Assembly: GCF_004168035.1 (NCBI RefSeq)
Contig: NZ_SDPU01000009.1
Span: 1 to 64,000, forward strand
Source of the DNA: Nocardioides iriomotensis
GTDB lineage: Bacteria > Actinomycetota > Actinomycetes > Propionibacteriales > Nocardioidaceae
Direction: 5' to 3'
DNA: 64,000 bases
The notes beneath the pieces are model-generated. The model was not told the origin of the DNA and ran no database searches. It was given only the letters and a program-made list of their open reading frames with translations. This document shows, in pieces, positions 7,375-16,161 of the stretch. The translations under genes were made by a program, and so were the position numbers. The stretch's first letter is position 1. Each line of letters begins with the position of its first letter.

Positions 7375-8754
7375 TCACGTTCCGCGGGTCGCTCCAGCGT
7401 CGGCCGCGACCGCCCCGGCCGCGATCTCGGAACGGAGCGCCTTGAGCCCTTCGAGGTAGATCTCGCTGAAGGTGGGGAAGGGCTGGATCGTGTCGAGCAA
7501 GGTCTCGAGCGGGACGCGTGCGCGGATGGCGAGAGTGGCCTGCTGCAGCCATTCGCCGGCCTCCGGGCCGAGTGCGTAGGCGCCGGTCAGCCGCGCTCCG
7601 TCACTCAGCAGGGTCAGGAATCCGTTGTGCTCGGCGTACGAGCGGGTGTAGGTCGCGGTCTTCGCGACGCCGGAGATCGGGACGGTGCTGCGGTACGCCC
7701 CGGTGTCCGCCCCGACCGAGGCGGCCTGCGGATCCGTGTAGACCACGCGCGGCACCGCCTCGTAGGTGGCGGTCCGTTCCTCGCCCAGGATGTTGGCGGC
7801 GACGACGCGGCCTTGGTACTTGCCGACGTGGGTGAGCGGCCAGATTCCCGTGACGTCCCCGACGGCCCACAGCCGGTCGGCCACACGCAACCGCGCGTCG
7901 ACGGGTACCCCCCGTGCGTCGGGCTCGATCCCGACGGTCTCCAAGCCGATCCCGTCGACTCGGGGGCGACGGCCGGTGGCGACGAGGAGCCGGTCTCCGC
8001 GCAGCTCGCGGCCGTCCGCGAGCTCGAGGACGTACTCCTCGTCGTCCCGACGCGCCTGTGTGGTGTCGGCGGACAGGACGAGCTCGACACCGTCTCGGCG
8101 CAGCACCTCGCCGAGCGCCCGACCGAGCGGGGCCGGCTCCCGGGCGAGCACATGATCGCCCCGGTTGATCAGGACCGCCTCGCCGCCGAGGCGCTGCACC
8201 GCTTGCGCCATCTCCACGCCGACCGGCCCACCGCCCAGGATCAGCAGGCGACGCGGCACCGCCTTCATCGCGGTCACCTCGCGGTTGGTCCAGACCCCCT
8301 CGAGCTCGCGCAGCCCGGGAATGGGTGGGATCACCGCGTCGGCGCCGTTAGCGAGTACGACGTCGTCGGCGGTGTGACGCACTCCGTCGACCTCGACGGC
8401 CCCCGGCCCGGCCAGGCGGCCGCTGCCGCGCAGCAGGGTGATGCCGCTGTCAGCCAGCCACTTCTCCTGCCCGACGTCGGAGTAGTCGGAGACCATGAAG
8501 TCTCGCCAGGCCAGCGCCGCGTCGACATCGACCTCGGCACTCGCCAGCGCCTCGCGTGCGCCTTGCACCGCCTCGCCCGGGCGCAGCAAGGTCTTCGAGG
8601 GGATGCAGGCGTAGTAGGAGCACTCCCCGCCGACCAGCTCGCGCTCGACCACGGCGACCCGGAGTCCGCCGGCGGCGAGCGCACCGGCGCAGTGTTCGCC
8701 GGGCGACCCGCCGCCGATCACGATCACGTCGAAGTCGTTCGATGTGCTGTTCAT
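7375..8754 (-). CDS. FAD-dependent pyridine nucleotide-disulfide oxidoreductase
   Basis: The 459-residue protein has an N-terminal FAD-binding motif ([13 protein letters not shown]), a redox CX4C pair at Cys 45 and Cys 50 ([13 protein letters not shown]), an NAD(P)H-binding GGGPVGVE motif, the second FAD motif WAVGDVTG and a dimerisation domain. Architecture matches dihydrolipoamide dehydrogenase/mercuric reductase/mycothione reductase. The usual C-terminal HPT-type catalytic histidine is replaced: the sequence reads PFPTFSE, so it probably is not a standard lipoamide dehydrogenase. ATG 8754 has GAGGAGG upstream; an in-frame upstream start lacks one. Substrate unknown. Confidence 0.88.
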   Translation of the reverse strand: MNSTSNDFDVIVIGGGSPGEHCAGALAAGGLRVAVVERELVGGECSYYACIPSKTLLRPGEAVQGAREALASAEVDVDAALAWRDFMVSDYSDVGQEKWLADSGITLLRGSGRLAGPGAVEVDGVRHTADDVVLANGADAVIPPIPGLRELEGVWTNREVTAMKAVPRRLLILGGGPVGVEMAQAVQRLGGEAVLINRGDHVLAREPAPLGRALGEVLRRDGVELVLSADTTQARRDDEEYVLELADGRELRGDRLLVATGRRPRVDGIGLETVGIEPDARGVPVDARLRVADRLWAVGDVTGIWPLTHVGKYQGRVVAANILGEERTATYEAVPRVVYTDPQAASVGADTGAYRSTVPISGVAKTATYTRSYAEHNGFLTLLSDGARLTGAYALGPEAGEWLQQATLAIRARVPLETLLDTIQPFPTFSEIYLEGLKALRSEIAAGAVAADAGATRGT

Positions 8755-8854
8755 CGGCTTCGCCTCCTCAGCGGCCCACCAGCCAGGCGCGGCCATTTCA
8801 GCCAAGGACCGGGGTCAATGACTGTCAAGACACACCGCGGACCCCACCGTCGGT

Positions 8855-11632
8855 CTAGCCAGCTCCGTGCCCGTATCGGCGTCCCGCCGGGAGGGCGCCC
8901 CGCAGCTCCTTGCGCGAGCGGATGCCGAGCTTGCCGAACACCTTGCGCAGGTGCCATTCGACGGTGCGAGTGCTGATGTAGAGCTCGGCTGCGATCTCCG
9001 GGTTGGTGCGGCCGTCGCGGGCCAGCCGGGCGATGTGGTCCTCCTGGGGGGTCAGGTCGTGAAGCGTGTCCGGCCGGCGTTTGCGGACCTTCTCGCCGGT
9101 GGCAAGCAGCTCGCGGCGCGCCCGCTCGGCGAATGCCTCGGCGCCCAGCGCTGAGAACGCGTCGAACGCGGCATGCAGGTAATCTCGGGCGTCCACACGC
9201 CTGCCCTCACGACGCAGCCACTCGCCGTACAGCAGCCGGGCCCGCGCGAGCTCAGGTCGCAGGGGGGTCCGGCCGAGTCGCTCCAGTGCCTCGGCGTACG
9301 CCTGCTCTGCGGCCTCTCCCTCGGCCAGCAACGCCCGTGAGCGTGCCTCGAGGCCGACGGCCCAGTCCGAGCCGGTGATGGCGGTCGCGGCCTGCAGGCG
9401 CCGCATCGCATCGGCCGCGACGTCGGGTTGGCCGGCTCGGGTGGCGGCCTCGACAAGGTCGGGCAGCGCCTGCCAGGTGAAGGGTCCGAAGTTCCCGGTC
9501 GCGGCTCGGTCCGCGGCCGCCATGCCCTCCGCATAGTGCCCCAGCCCGATCTGCAGCAGCGCGGTGGCCCGGTCGGCGATCTGCTGGCCGAGTCCCTCAC
9601 CGCGGACGAGCGCCTCGTCGGCGGTGGCCGTGATCAGAGGCGTCGCCTGGTCCGGCTGACCTTGGTATGCGGCGAGGAAGAGGCCCCCGTAGGACGCGCG
9701 GCGGGCGCCGGTCACTTCCTTCACGACCTGTTCCTCCAAGCCCAGCGTGATCGCGGTCTCGAAGTCGCCACACCAGATGGCCACGACCCGGCGGACGTTC
9801 AAGGCGGCTGCCAGTGGGGCCAGCGCGCCCGACGTGCGGGCCAGCTCGACGTGGCGGGCGCTCACCCGGTCCCAGCAGTCGACGTCCCACAGAGCCAGTG
9901 CCGCGTTCGAGGCCAGGGTGCCCCAGTGCAGCCAGTGCTCACCCGGCAGCTGGTCACCGACGAATGCGTCCACCGCCTGTCGCAGGCTCGGCTCGGCGCT
10001 CTCCGGACCCTCGAGGATCACCGTCGCAAGCCCGTCGAGGAGCAGGTCACCGGGCTCGACCGGGCCCGATGCCGACGAGGCTGGTCGTGCGGCTGCGGAC
10101 ACGTCACGCAGCGTGCCACCGGGTGCGGCGAGGTGGCCCGCGACGAGTGCTGCGCCCCAGGCATCGAGGTAGGTCTCGCGCGCGAGCCGGGGTTCCAGCG
10201 TCTCCAACCGTCTGGCTGCTTGGAGGAGCAGAACGGGGGCTTGACTGCCCGACGTGGACGCCCGGCTGATCTCCCCGCGCAGCTGCTCCACGCGGGCGCG
10301 CTGGAGGTCGGTGACGGCGTCGGCCTCGGCCACCGCCAGCAGCCCGAGCCCGGCCTCCAACGTGCCGGCGTGCAGGTGCGCGTGCGCGGCGGCCAGCGCC
10401 CGGTCCGTACGACGCTCGGCCTCGGGTGTCAGCGCGACCGAGCGCTCCAGGAAAGCCGCGCAGCCGGCGAGACCTGCTCGCGCGTGCGCCCGCTCCGCTG
10501 ATCTCTCGAGCTCGGTGGCCAGGTCTTCGTCCGGCGCGGTTGCCGCGGTCGCGAAGTGCCAGGCGCGACGGTCCGGGTCGGTCTTGGCGTCGGTGGCGGT
10601 CGCGACTGCCAGGTGCGCGGCGCGGCGGTCCTCCGACGAACCGGCGGCGTACGCGGCCGCCCTCATCAGAGGATGGCGGAAGCGCACCGCCGAACCGACC
10701 TCGAGCAGCTGCCGCACCTCCCCGGAGCCGACCGCGTCGCGTCCCACGCCAAGGATCTGCGCCGCCCGCCACAGGAGCGCCGGGTCCCCGGTGGGATCGG
10801 CGGCCGCCAACAGCAGCAGCCGGCGAGCCGGTTCCGGCAACGCACGCACTCGCTGCAGGTAGCGGTCGTGCAGCTGGTCGGGAACGGATGACGCGGTGGA
10901 CGGGATGGCGAACCCGCCGGCCAGCTCCGCCTCACTGGTTCCTTTCACGAGCTCCAGCAGGGCCAGGGGGTTCCCACCGGTCTCGGCGACCAGCCGATCA
11001 CCCACGCGGTCGTCCACCGGGCCCGTGACGGCAGCGGCGAGCAGCAGCCGAGCATCCTCCGCCTCGAGCCCCTGGAGCGTGAGCTCCGACAGCCCGGGGA
11101 GCAGCCGCTCGTCATCGGTCTCCCGGACCCCGAACAACAGCAGCACCGACTCGGCGAGCAAGCGTCGTGCGACGATTCCCAGAACCTGGCGGGTCGCCTG
11201 GTCCAGCCACTGGGTGTCGTCGACCAGGCACACCAAGGGTTGCTTGGCGGCTTCCTCGGCGAGCAGGCTGAGTACCGCCAGTCCTACGAGGAAGCGGTCC
11301 GGGACATCACCCGAGGCGAGCCCGAAGGTCACCTGGAGCGCGTGCTCCTGTGGTTCCGGGAGCGCAGCCAGACCTCCGAGCATGGGTGCACAGAGCTGGT
11401 GCAACGCCGCGAACGGCAGCTCCAGCTCGGACTCGACGCCGGCGATCCGGGCCACGCGACAGTCGGTCGCCTGCCCGGCGGCGTACTGCAGCAGCGCAGT
11501 CTTCCCGACCCCGGCCTCGCCACGCACGACCAGCACCGCGCTCTCACCGCGACGGACAGCCGCCAGCGCGTCGTCAAGGCGTCGGCGCTCGCCTGAACGC
11601 CCCCACAGGGTCGTCGGGCCCTGTTCCGCCAT
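8855..11632 (-). CDS. LAL-type LuxR regulator with AAA ATPase domain
   Basis: A 925-residue regulator. The N-terminal ATPase shows Walker A GEAGVGKTALL near residue 40 and Walker B LVCLVDDTQWLD. A long helical, TPR-like middle follows. The C-terminal ~60 residues are a LuxR helix-turn-helix (LTPQEDHIARLARDG, then TRTVEWHLRKVFGKL). Large ATP-binding LuxR regulators switch on pathway genes on sensing a ligand. The start at ATG 11632 lies directly before the conserved WGR-S-E-R segment; codons further upstream are arginine/proline rich and not coding-like. Possible targets are the flanking VOC and oxidoreductase genes (inference). Confidence 0.85.
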   Translation of the reverse strand: MAEQGPTTLWGRSGERRRLDDALAAVRRGESAVLVVRGEAGVGKTALLQYAAGQATDCRVARIAGVESELELPFAALHQLCAPMLGGLAALPEPQEHALQVTFGLASGDVPDRFLVGLAVLSLLAEEAAKQPLVCLVDDTQWLDQATRQVLGIVARRLLAESVLLLFGVRETDDERLLPGLSELTLQGLEAEDARLLLAAAVTGPVDDRVGDRLVAETGGNPLALLELVKGTSEAELAGGFAIPSTASSVPDQLHDRYLQRVRALPEPARRLLLLAAADPTGDPALLWRAAQILGVGRDAVGSGEVRQLLEVGSAVRFRHPLMRAAAYAAGSSEDRRAAHLAVATATDAKTDPDRRAWHFATAATAPDEDLATELERSAERAHARAGLAGCAAFLERSVALTPEAERRTDRALAAAHAHLHAGTLEAGLGLLAVAEADAVTDLQRARVEQLRGEISRASTSGSQAPVLLLQAARRLETLEPRLARETYLDAWGAALVAGHLAAPGGTLRDVSAAARPASSASGPVEPGDLLLDGLATVILEGPESAEPSLRQAVDAFVGDQLPGEHWLHWGTLASNAALALWDVDCWDRVSARHVELARTSGALAPLAAALNVRRVVAIWCGDFETAITLGLEEQVVKEVTGARRASYGGLFLAAYQGQPDQATPLITATADEALVRGEGLGQQIADRATALLQIGLGHYAEGMAAADRAATGNFGPFTWQALPDLVEAATRAGQPDVAADAMRRLQAATAITGSDWAVGLEARSRALLAEGEAAEQAYAEALERLGRTPLRPELARARLLYGEWLRREGRRVDARDYLHAAFDAFSALGAEAFAERARRELLATGEKVRKRRPDTLHDLTPQEDHIARLARDGRTNPEIAAELYISTRTVEWHLRKVFGKLGIRSRKELRGALPAGRRYGHGAG

Positions 11633-11802
11633 CTCGTCACAGTAGAACCGGAGCCGGGTGCAGCGACACCACGAGCCGGACGCCGATGTCCGGTGCGGCC
11701 GGCGGATCGTGCCGGTCCGCACCGGACAGGGAGCGTCACGCGGTCGCCGTCGACCAGGCGGGGCTAGTCGTGTTGGGGGTGGTTGTCCCGGACGGGTGGG
11801 TG

Positions 11803-12483
11803 TCAAAGCGGCAGCTCGGAGCCGGAGCGCTCGGCGACCATGTAGGCGGCGTACCAGGCCGGCCACTGCTCGTCGTACTCGCCGCCGTTTCGCTTCTCGT
11901 GCTCGCCGTGCGCGACGGCCGCGCGGATCAGCGCCTCCATCAGGTCGTTGACCGAGGCGAACGCGGTCTCGGCGGTGTCGATGCGGCCGGGCAGTCGAGT
12001 GGTGACCTCCTGGAGCAGGTAGCCGTTGCCGTCTGGGTCGCGGAACGTGGCGAAGGAGCCGTAGCTGGCTCGGTCGTCGGCCGGTCCGTCGACTCGTCCG
12101 GCGCTGGAGGCGACCTGGAACTGCGCACCCGGCGCCTGGGCATGGAAGACGTCGCTGACGTCGACACCGAGCGCGGCGAGCTCGTCCCGGGCCGCCTGGA
12201 CGTCGGAGGCGACCAGGTAGATGCCCTGGGCCGAGCCGGGTTCCGCCGTGGTGATGTTCGTGCCGAACTGGATCGAAGCGGGCGAACCCGGCGGGGTGAA
12301 CTGGACCACCCGGAAGCCGTTGTCGAAAGCGAAGTCGGCGTCGAGCCGCCAGCCGAGGCTGCCGTAGAACGACTTCGACCGGTCGACGTCGGTGACCGGG
12401 ATGACCACGGCTTCGAGCTTGAGATCGACCTCACCCGCGGTCGCGTTGCTCACCAGCGTGGTGCGAACTTCTGTGCTGTTCAT
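11803..12483 (-). CDS. VOC-superfamily (glyoxalase-like) protein
   Basis: The 226-residue protein has a glyoxalase/dioxygenase-fold domain at ~20-165: VIPVTDVDRSKSFYGSLGW, FTPPGSPASIQF and FRDPDGNGYLLQEV are typical beta-alpha-beta landmarks. A further ~55-residue helical tail (DEQWPAWYAAYMVAER) follows. Substrate is unknown; members bind a divalent metal and act on small molecules. AAGGAGG before ATG 12483 is strong. A shorter paralogue sits at 13224-13691 on the other strand. Confidence 0.85.
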   Translation of the reverse strand: MNSTEVRTTLVSNATAGEVDLKLEAVVIPVTDVDRSKSFYGSLGWRLDADFAFDNGFRVVQFTPPGSPASIQFGTNITTAEPGSAQGIYLVASDVQAARDELAALGVDVSDVFHAQAPGAQFQVASSAGRVDGPADDRASYGSFATFRDPDGNGYLLQEVTTRLPGRIDTAETAFASVNDLMEALIRAAVAHGEHEKRNGGEYDEQWPAWYAAYMVAERSGSELPL

Positions 12484-12644
12484 TCGAGATTCCTCCTTGG
12501 TGGGTGTTGCTGACAGGACGAACCTCGCGCGAAGAGCGCCGCGTCACACCAGTGAGTCCTACGGGTCCATCCACGGGCGCCTGGTCCCAGCCCGGCCAGG
12601 CCCTGGTGGTCGCGACGACGACTGACCACCGACTGCCCGGTAGT

Positions 12645-12959
12645 TCAGCCCGTCGGAGGGATGGCGCTGGCCGCTTGCTGGTCGGCTCGGCTTATGGCCC
12701 AAGCGGCGTTCACCAGGCCGATGTGGCTGAACGCCTGGGGGAAGTTCCCTGAGCAGCTCCCCGGTTTCGGGGTCGACATCCTCGGCGAGCAGGCCGACCT
12801 CCTTCACGTACCGGATGGCTCGCTCGAACACGGAGCCGTCACCGTCGGGCTGTCGAAGCGCGGGAAAGGGAGCCACTCGATCGACCCGGCGACGTCGACG
12901 AGGGCACTGGAATGGCAGTCCGACAGCAGGGCGTGGTCGCCGATCGGTGTGCTGCTCAT
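12645..12959 (-). pseudogene. Internally deleted GH15 glucoamylase/trehalase remnant
   Basis: The left and right ends of a GH15 protein survive, the middle is gone. From ATG 12959, with GAGG upstream, the frame reads IGDHALLSDCHSSALV and then IEWLPFPRFDSP, the standard GH15 start, and stops soon after. Out of frame, from about 12855, ERAIRYVKEVGLLAEDVDP is a GH15 C-terminus; after one more frameshift near 12757 it continues GNFPQAFSHIGLVNAAW to a stop at 12645. Only ~315 of an expected ~1,800 bases remain. It cannot encode an enzyme. Confidence 0.85.
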
Positions 12960-13223
12960 GCGGCCTCACCTCTCCGGTGGTGTCCGCTGTGGAGATGGAG
13001 TGTGGGCGCTGCGTGCGTCGACGTTTGCGAGTCTGGCAGTTCCAGCGTGGCCACTGTTGGCAAACGCAGAGTGGAACTGCTCCTTGGTGAAGCCCACCGC
13101 GCGGTGCCGCGTCTAGCCCTCTGGGAAGGGTCCGGTGTTGGCATGGACTTCCGGCTCGGCCGGACCAGCCACGACCCCACTCGAGTGCCAGAAAGCCGCC
13201 AGACAACGTCACAAGGAGTAGCC

Positions 13224-13691
13224 ATGAACACCACCACCACGATCCCGTCCCCGCCGGCGGGCCAGGACCTGGCCAACGTCCCGATGAAGTTCGAGGCCAC
13301 GCCGATCCCGGTCGCCGACTTCGACCGCGCCAAGGCCTTCTACCAGCGCCTCGGATGGCGCTTGGACATCGACCTTCAGTTCACCGAGCAGATCCGCGGT
13401 GTGCAGTTCACCCCACCCGGCTCACCGGCCTCGATCCAATTCGCGCCGGCCGGCCCGAAGCCCCTGCAGCGCCTGCTGCTGGTCGTCGATGACATCGAGG
13501 CCGCCCGCAACGAGCTGATCGACCGCGGCATCGACGTAGGCGAGATCTGGCACGCTGCACCCGGACAGCCCCCGGAGCCGGGCCGTGATCCGAGGGGTCA
13601 GTCCTACTCCAGCCAGGCGGCCTTCTCAGACCCCGACGGCAACCAGTGGGTCCTCCAGGAAGTCACCGAACGCATCCCCGGGAGGGTCTGA
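13224..13691 (+). CDS. VOC-superfamily (glyoxalase-like) protein, short paralogue
   Basis: The 155-residue protein is a single VOC domain: PIPVADFDRAKAFYQRLGW, FTPPGSPASIQF and FSDPDGNQWVLQEV. These blocks are nearly the same as in the protein at 11803-12483, but this one lacks its C-terminal helical tail. AAGGAG stands 6 bases before ATG 13224. The two paralogues diverge around the dead GH15 gene. Function beyond small-molecule binding or metal-dependent chemistry cannot be told. Confidence 0.85.
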   Translation: MNTTTTIPSPPAGQDLANVPMKFEATPIPVADFDRAKAFYQRLGWRLDIDLQFTEQIRGVQFTPPGSPASIQFAPAGPKPLQRLLLVVDDIEAARNELIDRGIDVGEIWHAAPGQPPEPGRDPRGQSYSSQAAFSDPDGNQWVLQEVTERIPGRV

Positions 13692-14179
13692 CCTCCGACC
13701 GCTGCAGGGCGGAGCATGCGGGGTCGTCGTACCAACCGCCTGACATCGACCGCACCGTCGCCGCTGCCACTCCGCGTGATCCATGGCCCTCATCGGCGCC
13801 GAGCCCTGTCCGCGCCGCGGGCTGGCCCGGGCCCGCGCTGCTGGTGGTGGTGGCCTACTCGATTGCGTGGATGCTGCTGTTCCGCGGCAGTCTGGCCGCC
13901 GCCGGCTCGATCAGCAGCCGCGAGTACCTGCCGTACTGGGGTCTGGTCCTGGTGACCGGCGTCCTCGAGGCCGTGGTGGCTCTCATCCTGCTGACCCGGC
14001 CGGACATCACACTCAACGCGACGGTGCTGGCGATCGGGTTCGCGACCATGCTGTACGGCGCCCTGGAGACCGTCGCGGCGTTCGAGGTCAGGAACCTACC
14101 CGCCCGCTTCGACGACCTGACCGAGCAGGCCGGGACGGAGCCCACCCAACATCTCGCCCCGATCGGCGCCCAACGTTGA
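13646..14179 (+). CDS. Small membrane protein, start uncertain
   Basis: The convincing part runs from about 13835 to 14179 and encodes three or four hydrophobic segments (LLVVVAYSIAWMLLF, YWGLVLVTGVLEAVVALILL, VLAIGFATMLYG) with a charged tail. The only upstream in-frame start is GTG 13646, inside the end of the VOC gene, and the first ~55 codons look poor; GTG 13844 would start within the first membrane segment. The true start may have been lost, or begins at a non-standard codon. I do not recognise the family. Confidence 0.5.
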   Translation: MGPPGSHRTHPREGLTSDRCRAEHAGSSYQPPDIDRTVAAATPRDPWPSSAPSPVRAAGWPGPALLVVVAYSIAWMLLFRGSLAAAGSISSREYLPYWGLVLVTGVLEAVVALILLTRPDITLNATVLAIGFATMLYGALETVAAFEVRNLPARFDDLTEQAGTEPTQHLAPIGAQR

Positions 14180-14450
14180 CCACCCAGGAGGACGGGCGCC
14201 GCGCGGCCACCGCCGCGCGGCGCCTGTCCACGTCCAATCCGCGACATCATCCGGTGGACCTGGCCGGGCTGTAGGAGCGCGCCGACGACCAGGCGAGCAT
14301 CGCGGTCCAGATTACCGCGGTCTCCGGGTCGATGTGCTTGGTGTACCTGCGGCTCGCGCCAGGGCCAGGGCCAGTGGCGCACACGGGTGCGACTCCCACC
14401 AGGACGCGGCACCTTTACGTCGTAGGCAATGGCACAACAGGAGGCACATC

Positions 14451-14735
14451 ATGCAACTGAACGTGAAGAACTCAGACACCATCACGACGGAGCCGACCAC
14501 CTCGAACATGCCCACTATCAGGCCACGGTCGTCCCGGAACGATCGACACGCGCCCTCGGGCTCACTGGTCTCGTTCGTCAGCGCGCTCGCCACCCTGATG
14601 CGGCCTGAGGCCGCCATCGCACTCGCGTACGGCGTGCCGAGCCCGGACCGTCCACGGCCGGGTGAGTTTTCCTCAACGCACGCCGCATCCCCTCATGAGG
14701 CGCCAGTCCCACGTGCCTGGCAAGGGCACCGGTGA
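14451..14735 (+). CDS. Hypothetical 94-residue protein
   Basis: AGGAGG lies 6 bases before ATG 14451, which argues for real translation. The first ~60 residues are polar and Thr/Ser/Arg-rich with one short alpha-helical patch (LVSFVSALATLM). The 3' half runs antisense over the end of the decayed DUF4375 gene, so the C-terminus may be accidental. No family recognised. Confidence 0.4.
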   Translation: MQLNVKNSDTITTEPTTSNMPTIRPRSSRNDRHAPSGSLVSFVSALATLMRPEAAIALAYGVPSPDRPRPGEFSSTHAASPHEAPVPRAWQGHR

Positions 14736-15094
14736 CGTCGGTGACGCACTCGAGTGCGAAATAGACCTGGTCGAGCTCCACAAGCGCGCGCCAGCCCGCG
14801 CTTCTCGATGATGGCGGCCCGATCCTCGGGGGACGCTGGGTACTCCTCGCCCAGGAGCCGCATCGCCGCCTCGAGCATCTCCGCCCACTCCTCGCCCAGC
14901 AGGTCAGGAAGGACACGGAGTGCGGCCTCCGCCGAGTTGCCGCGCCTGGACCCGAAGTACCCACCCAAGCCGTCGAAGCTGACCTCCTGGAACAGGTCGC
15001 ACATGAGGACCAGCTCACGCAGAGCGGGGGTCAGCGTCTTGGGATCGACCCCGGACAACTCTTGGTACAACGACCACACGGTGATCGACGACAT
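14578..15094 (-). pseudogene. Frameshifted DUF4375-like gene
   Basis: From ATG 15094 the frame reads VWSLYQELSGVDP, LRELVLMCDLFQEV, LGGYFGSRRGN and LLGEEWAEML, matching the DUF4375 pattern. At about 14795 the homology jumps to another frame, which continues GWRALVELDQVYFALE and VTGALARHVGL and stays open to 14578. One base gained or lost explains this. Without repair the product loses its last third. Function of the family is unknown. Confidence 0.65.
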
Positions 15095-15302
15095 GGCCCC
15101 GATGCTAGGAACGGGCCGTCAGCACAAACCTTCCGAAGGATGAACACTCTGGCGACGTCCGATGAACGATGACGCGGCACCCGGCGGGGACGGGCGCCGT
15201 TCATCGGGTTCCCAGCCCAAACGGGCTATGTCGGGCATCCTGTTACGGCTCTAGCGTCGTTTCGGGCTTGCGGTCCCGTGCCGGGGACAGGACGGCAAGG
15301 GC

Positions 15303-15360
15303 GCCCCACCTGACCGGGTCGCTGCGTCAAGGGGAGGCGGAGGGCGAGGTCAGGTGGGGC
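15303..15360. repeat. 13-bp perfect inverted repeat
   Basis: GCCCCACCTGACC (15303-15315) and its exact complement GGTCAGGTGGGGC (15348-15360) flank a 32-base GC-rich spacer. It lies just before the first recognisable codons of the decayed phosphatase-fold gene. It may be a terminator, an operator or the end of a lost insertion. Confidence 0.6.
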
Positions 15361-15372
15361 ACTCGACGAAAC

Positions 15373-15976
15373 GTGACCGCATCCGCCCCAGCGGTCGTGG
15401 GCGACGCGGTCGCGACCATCCAGGCGCAGGACACCGAGGCGGTGTCAGTCAACGAAGCGTGCAGCGGCGACGCGGACGAGATCGCGGAGCGCACCGGGTA
15501 CCACGTCCGGTTCGCGACGGTGATCTACCGAGGCGCTCCACTCTCCTGCGCCAAGCCGGACGGTCGTGGCCTGTCGGAAACGCCGTGCTCACCACGGAGC
15601 GGATCGTGACTCGGAGGACCAGGCGTTCGCCTCGCAGGCAGGTGTGGAGGAAGGACGGTGGATCTGCGCGACGACCGCCCGTGACGTGACGGGTGCTCGG
15701 CGCACTTGAGCAGCGCAGTGGCACCGAGGTTCAGCGCGCGAACGACGAGCAGTGCGCTCAGCTCGCCTCCCTCATGGCGGCTTACTCCGACCGCGGCGAC
15801 ACGATCTTCGGCGGTGACGTGGACAGACTGGAGCCGTGCGCACCCGATGGTTCGTTGACCCGAACCGATGTCGACGAAGAGCAAGCGCCCGGGATCCAGC
15901 ACGTCTACGGCAGCCCTGAGCTGACCTCGCACCATCGCGCCGGCGACGTGCACCGACCACGACTACCTCCGGGGTG
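15373..15976 (+). pseudogene. Decayed endonuclease/exonuclease/phosphatase-family gene
   Basis: Pieces of one protein appear in successive frames. VSVNEACSGDADEIAERTGYHVRF through CAKPDGRG is followed after a shift near 15575 by GNAVLTTERIV, then EDQAFASQAGVEEGRWIC and TARDVTG in a third frame, then EVQRANDEQCAQLASLM, TIFGGDVDRLEPCAPDG and GIQHVYGSPEL, and finally TDHDYL. The order (VNE, GNA, GGD, TDHDY) matches DNase I-like EEP proteins. There are at least three frameshifts and no plausible complete start, so the gene is dead. Confidence 0.75.
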
Positions 15977-16161
15977 ACGCCCGGATGGCACCGCGCGCAA
16001 CGCTGATCCCGTGCCGAGGGGCGTGCGACACGGTCTGGCCGACTGGGCACGAACACGGGGGACGCCCAGCACCGAAGATGGCGACACCGGACACACGATG
16101 TGCATCCGCCGTTCACGCACGCCGCGCAGCGCCGGCCACCGTCCCGCGAGAGGAAGTCCCC

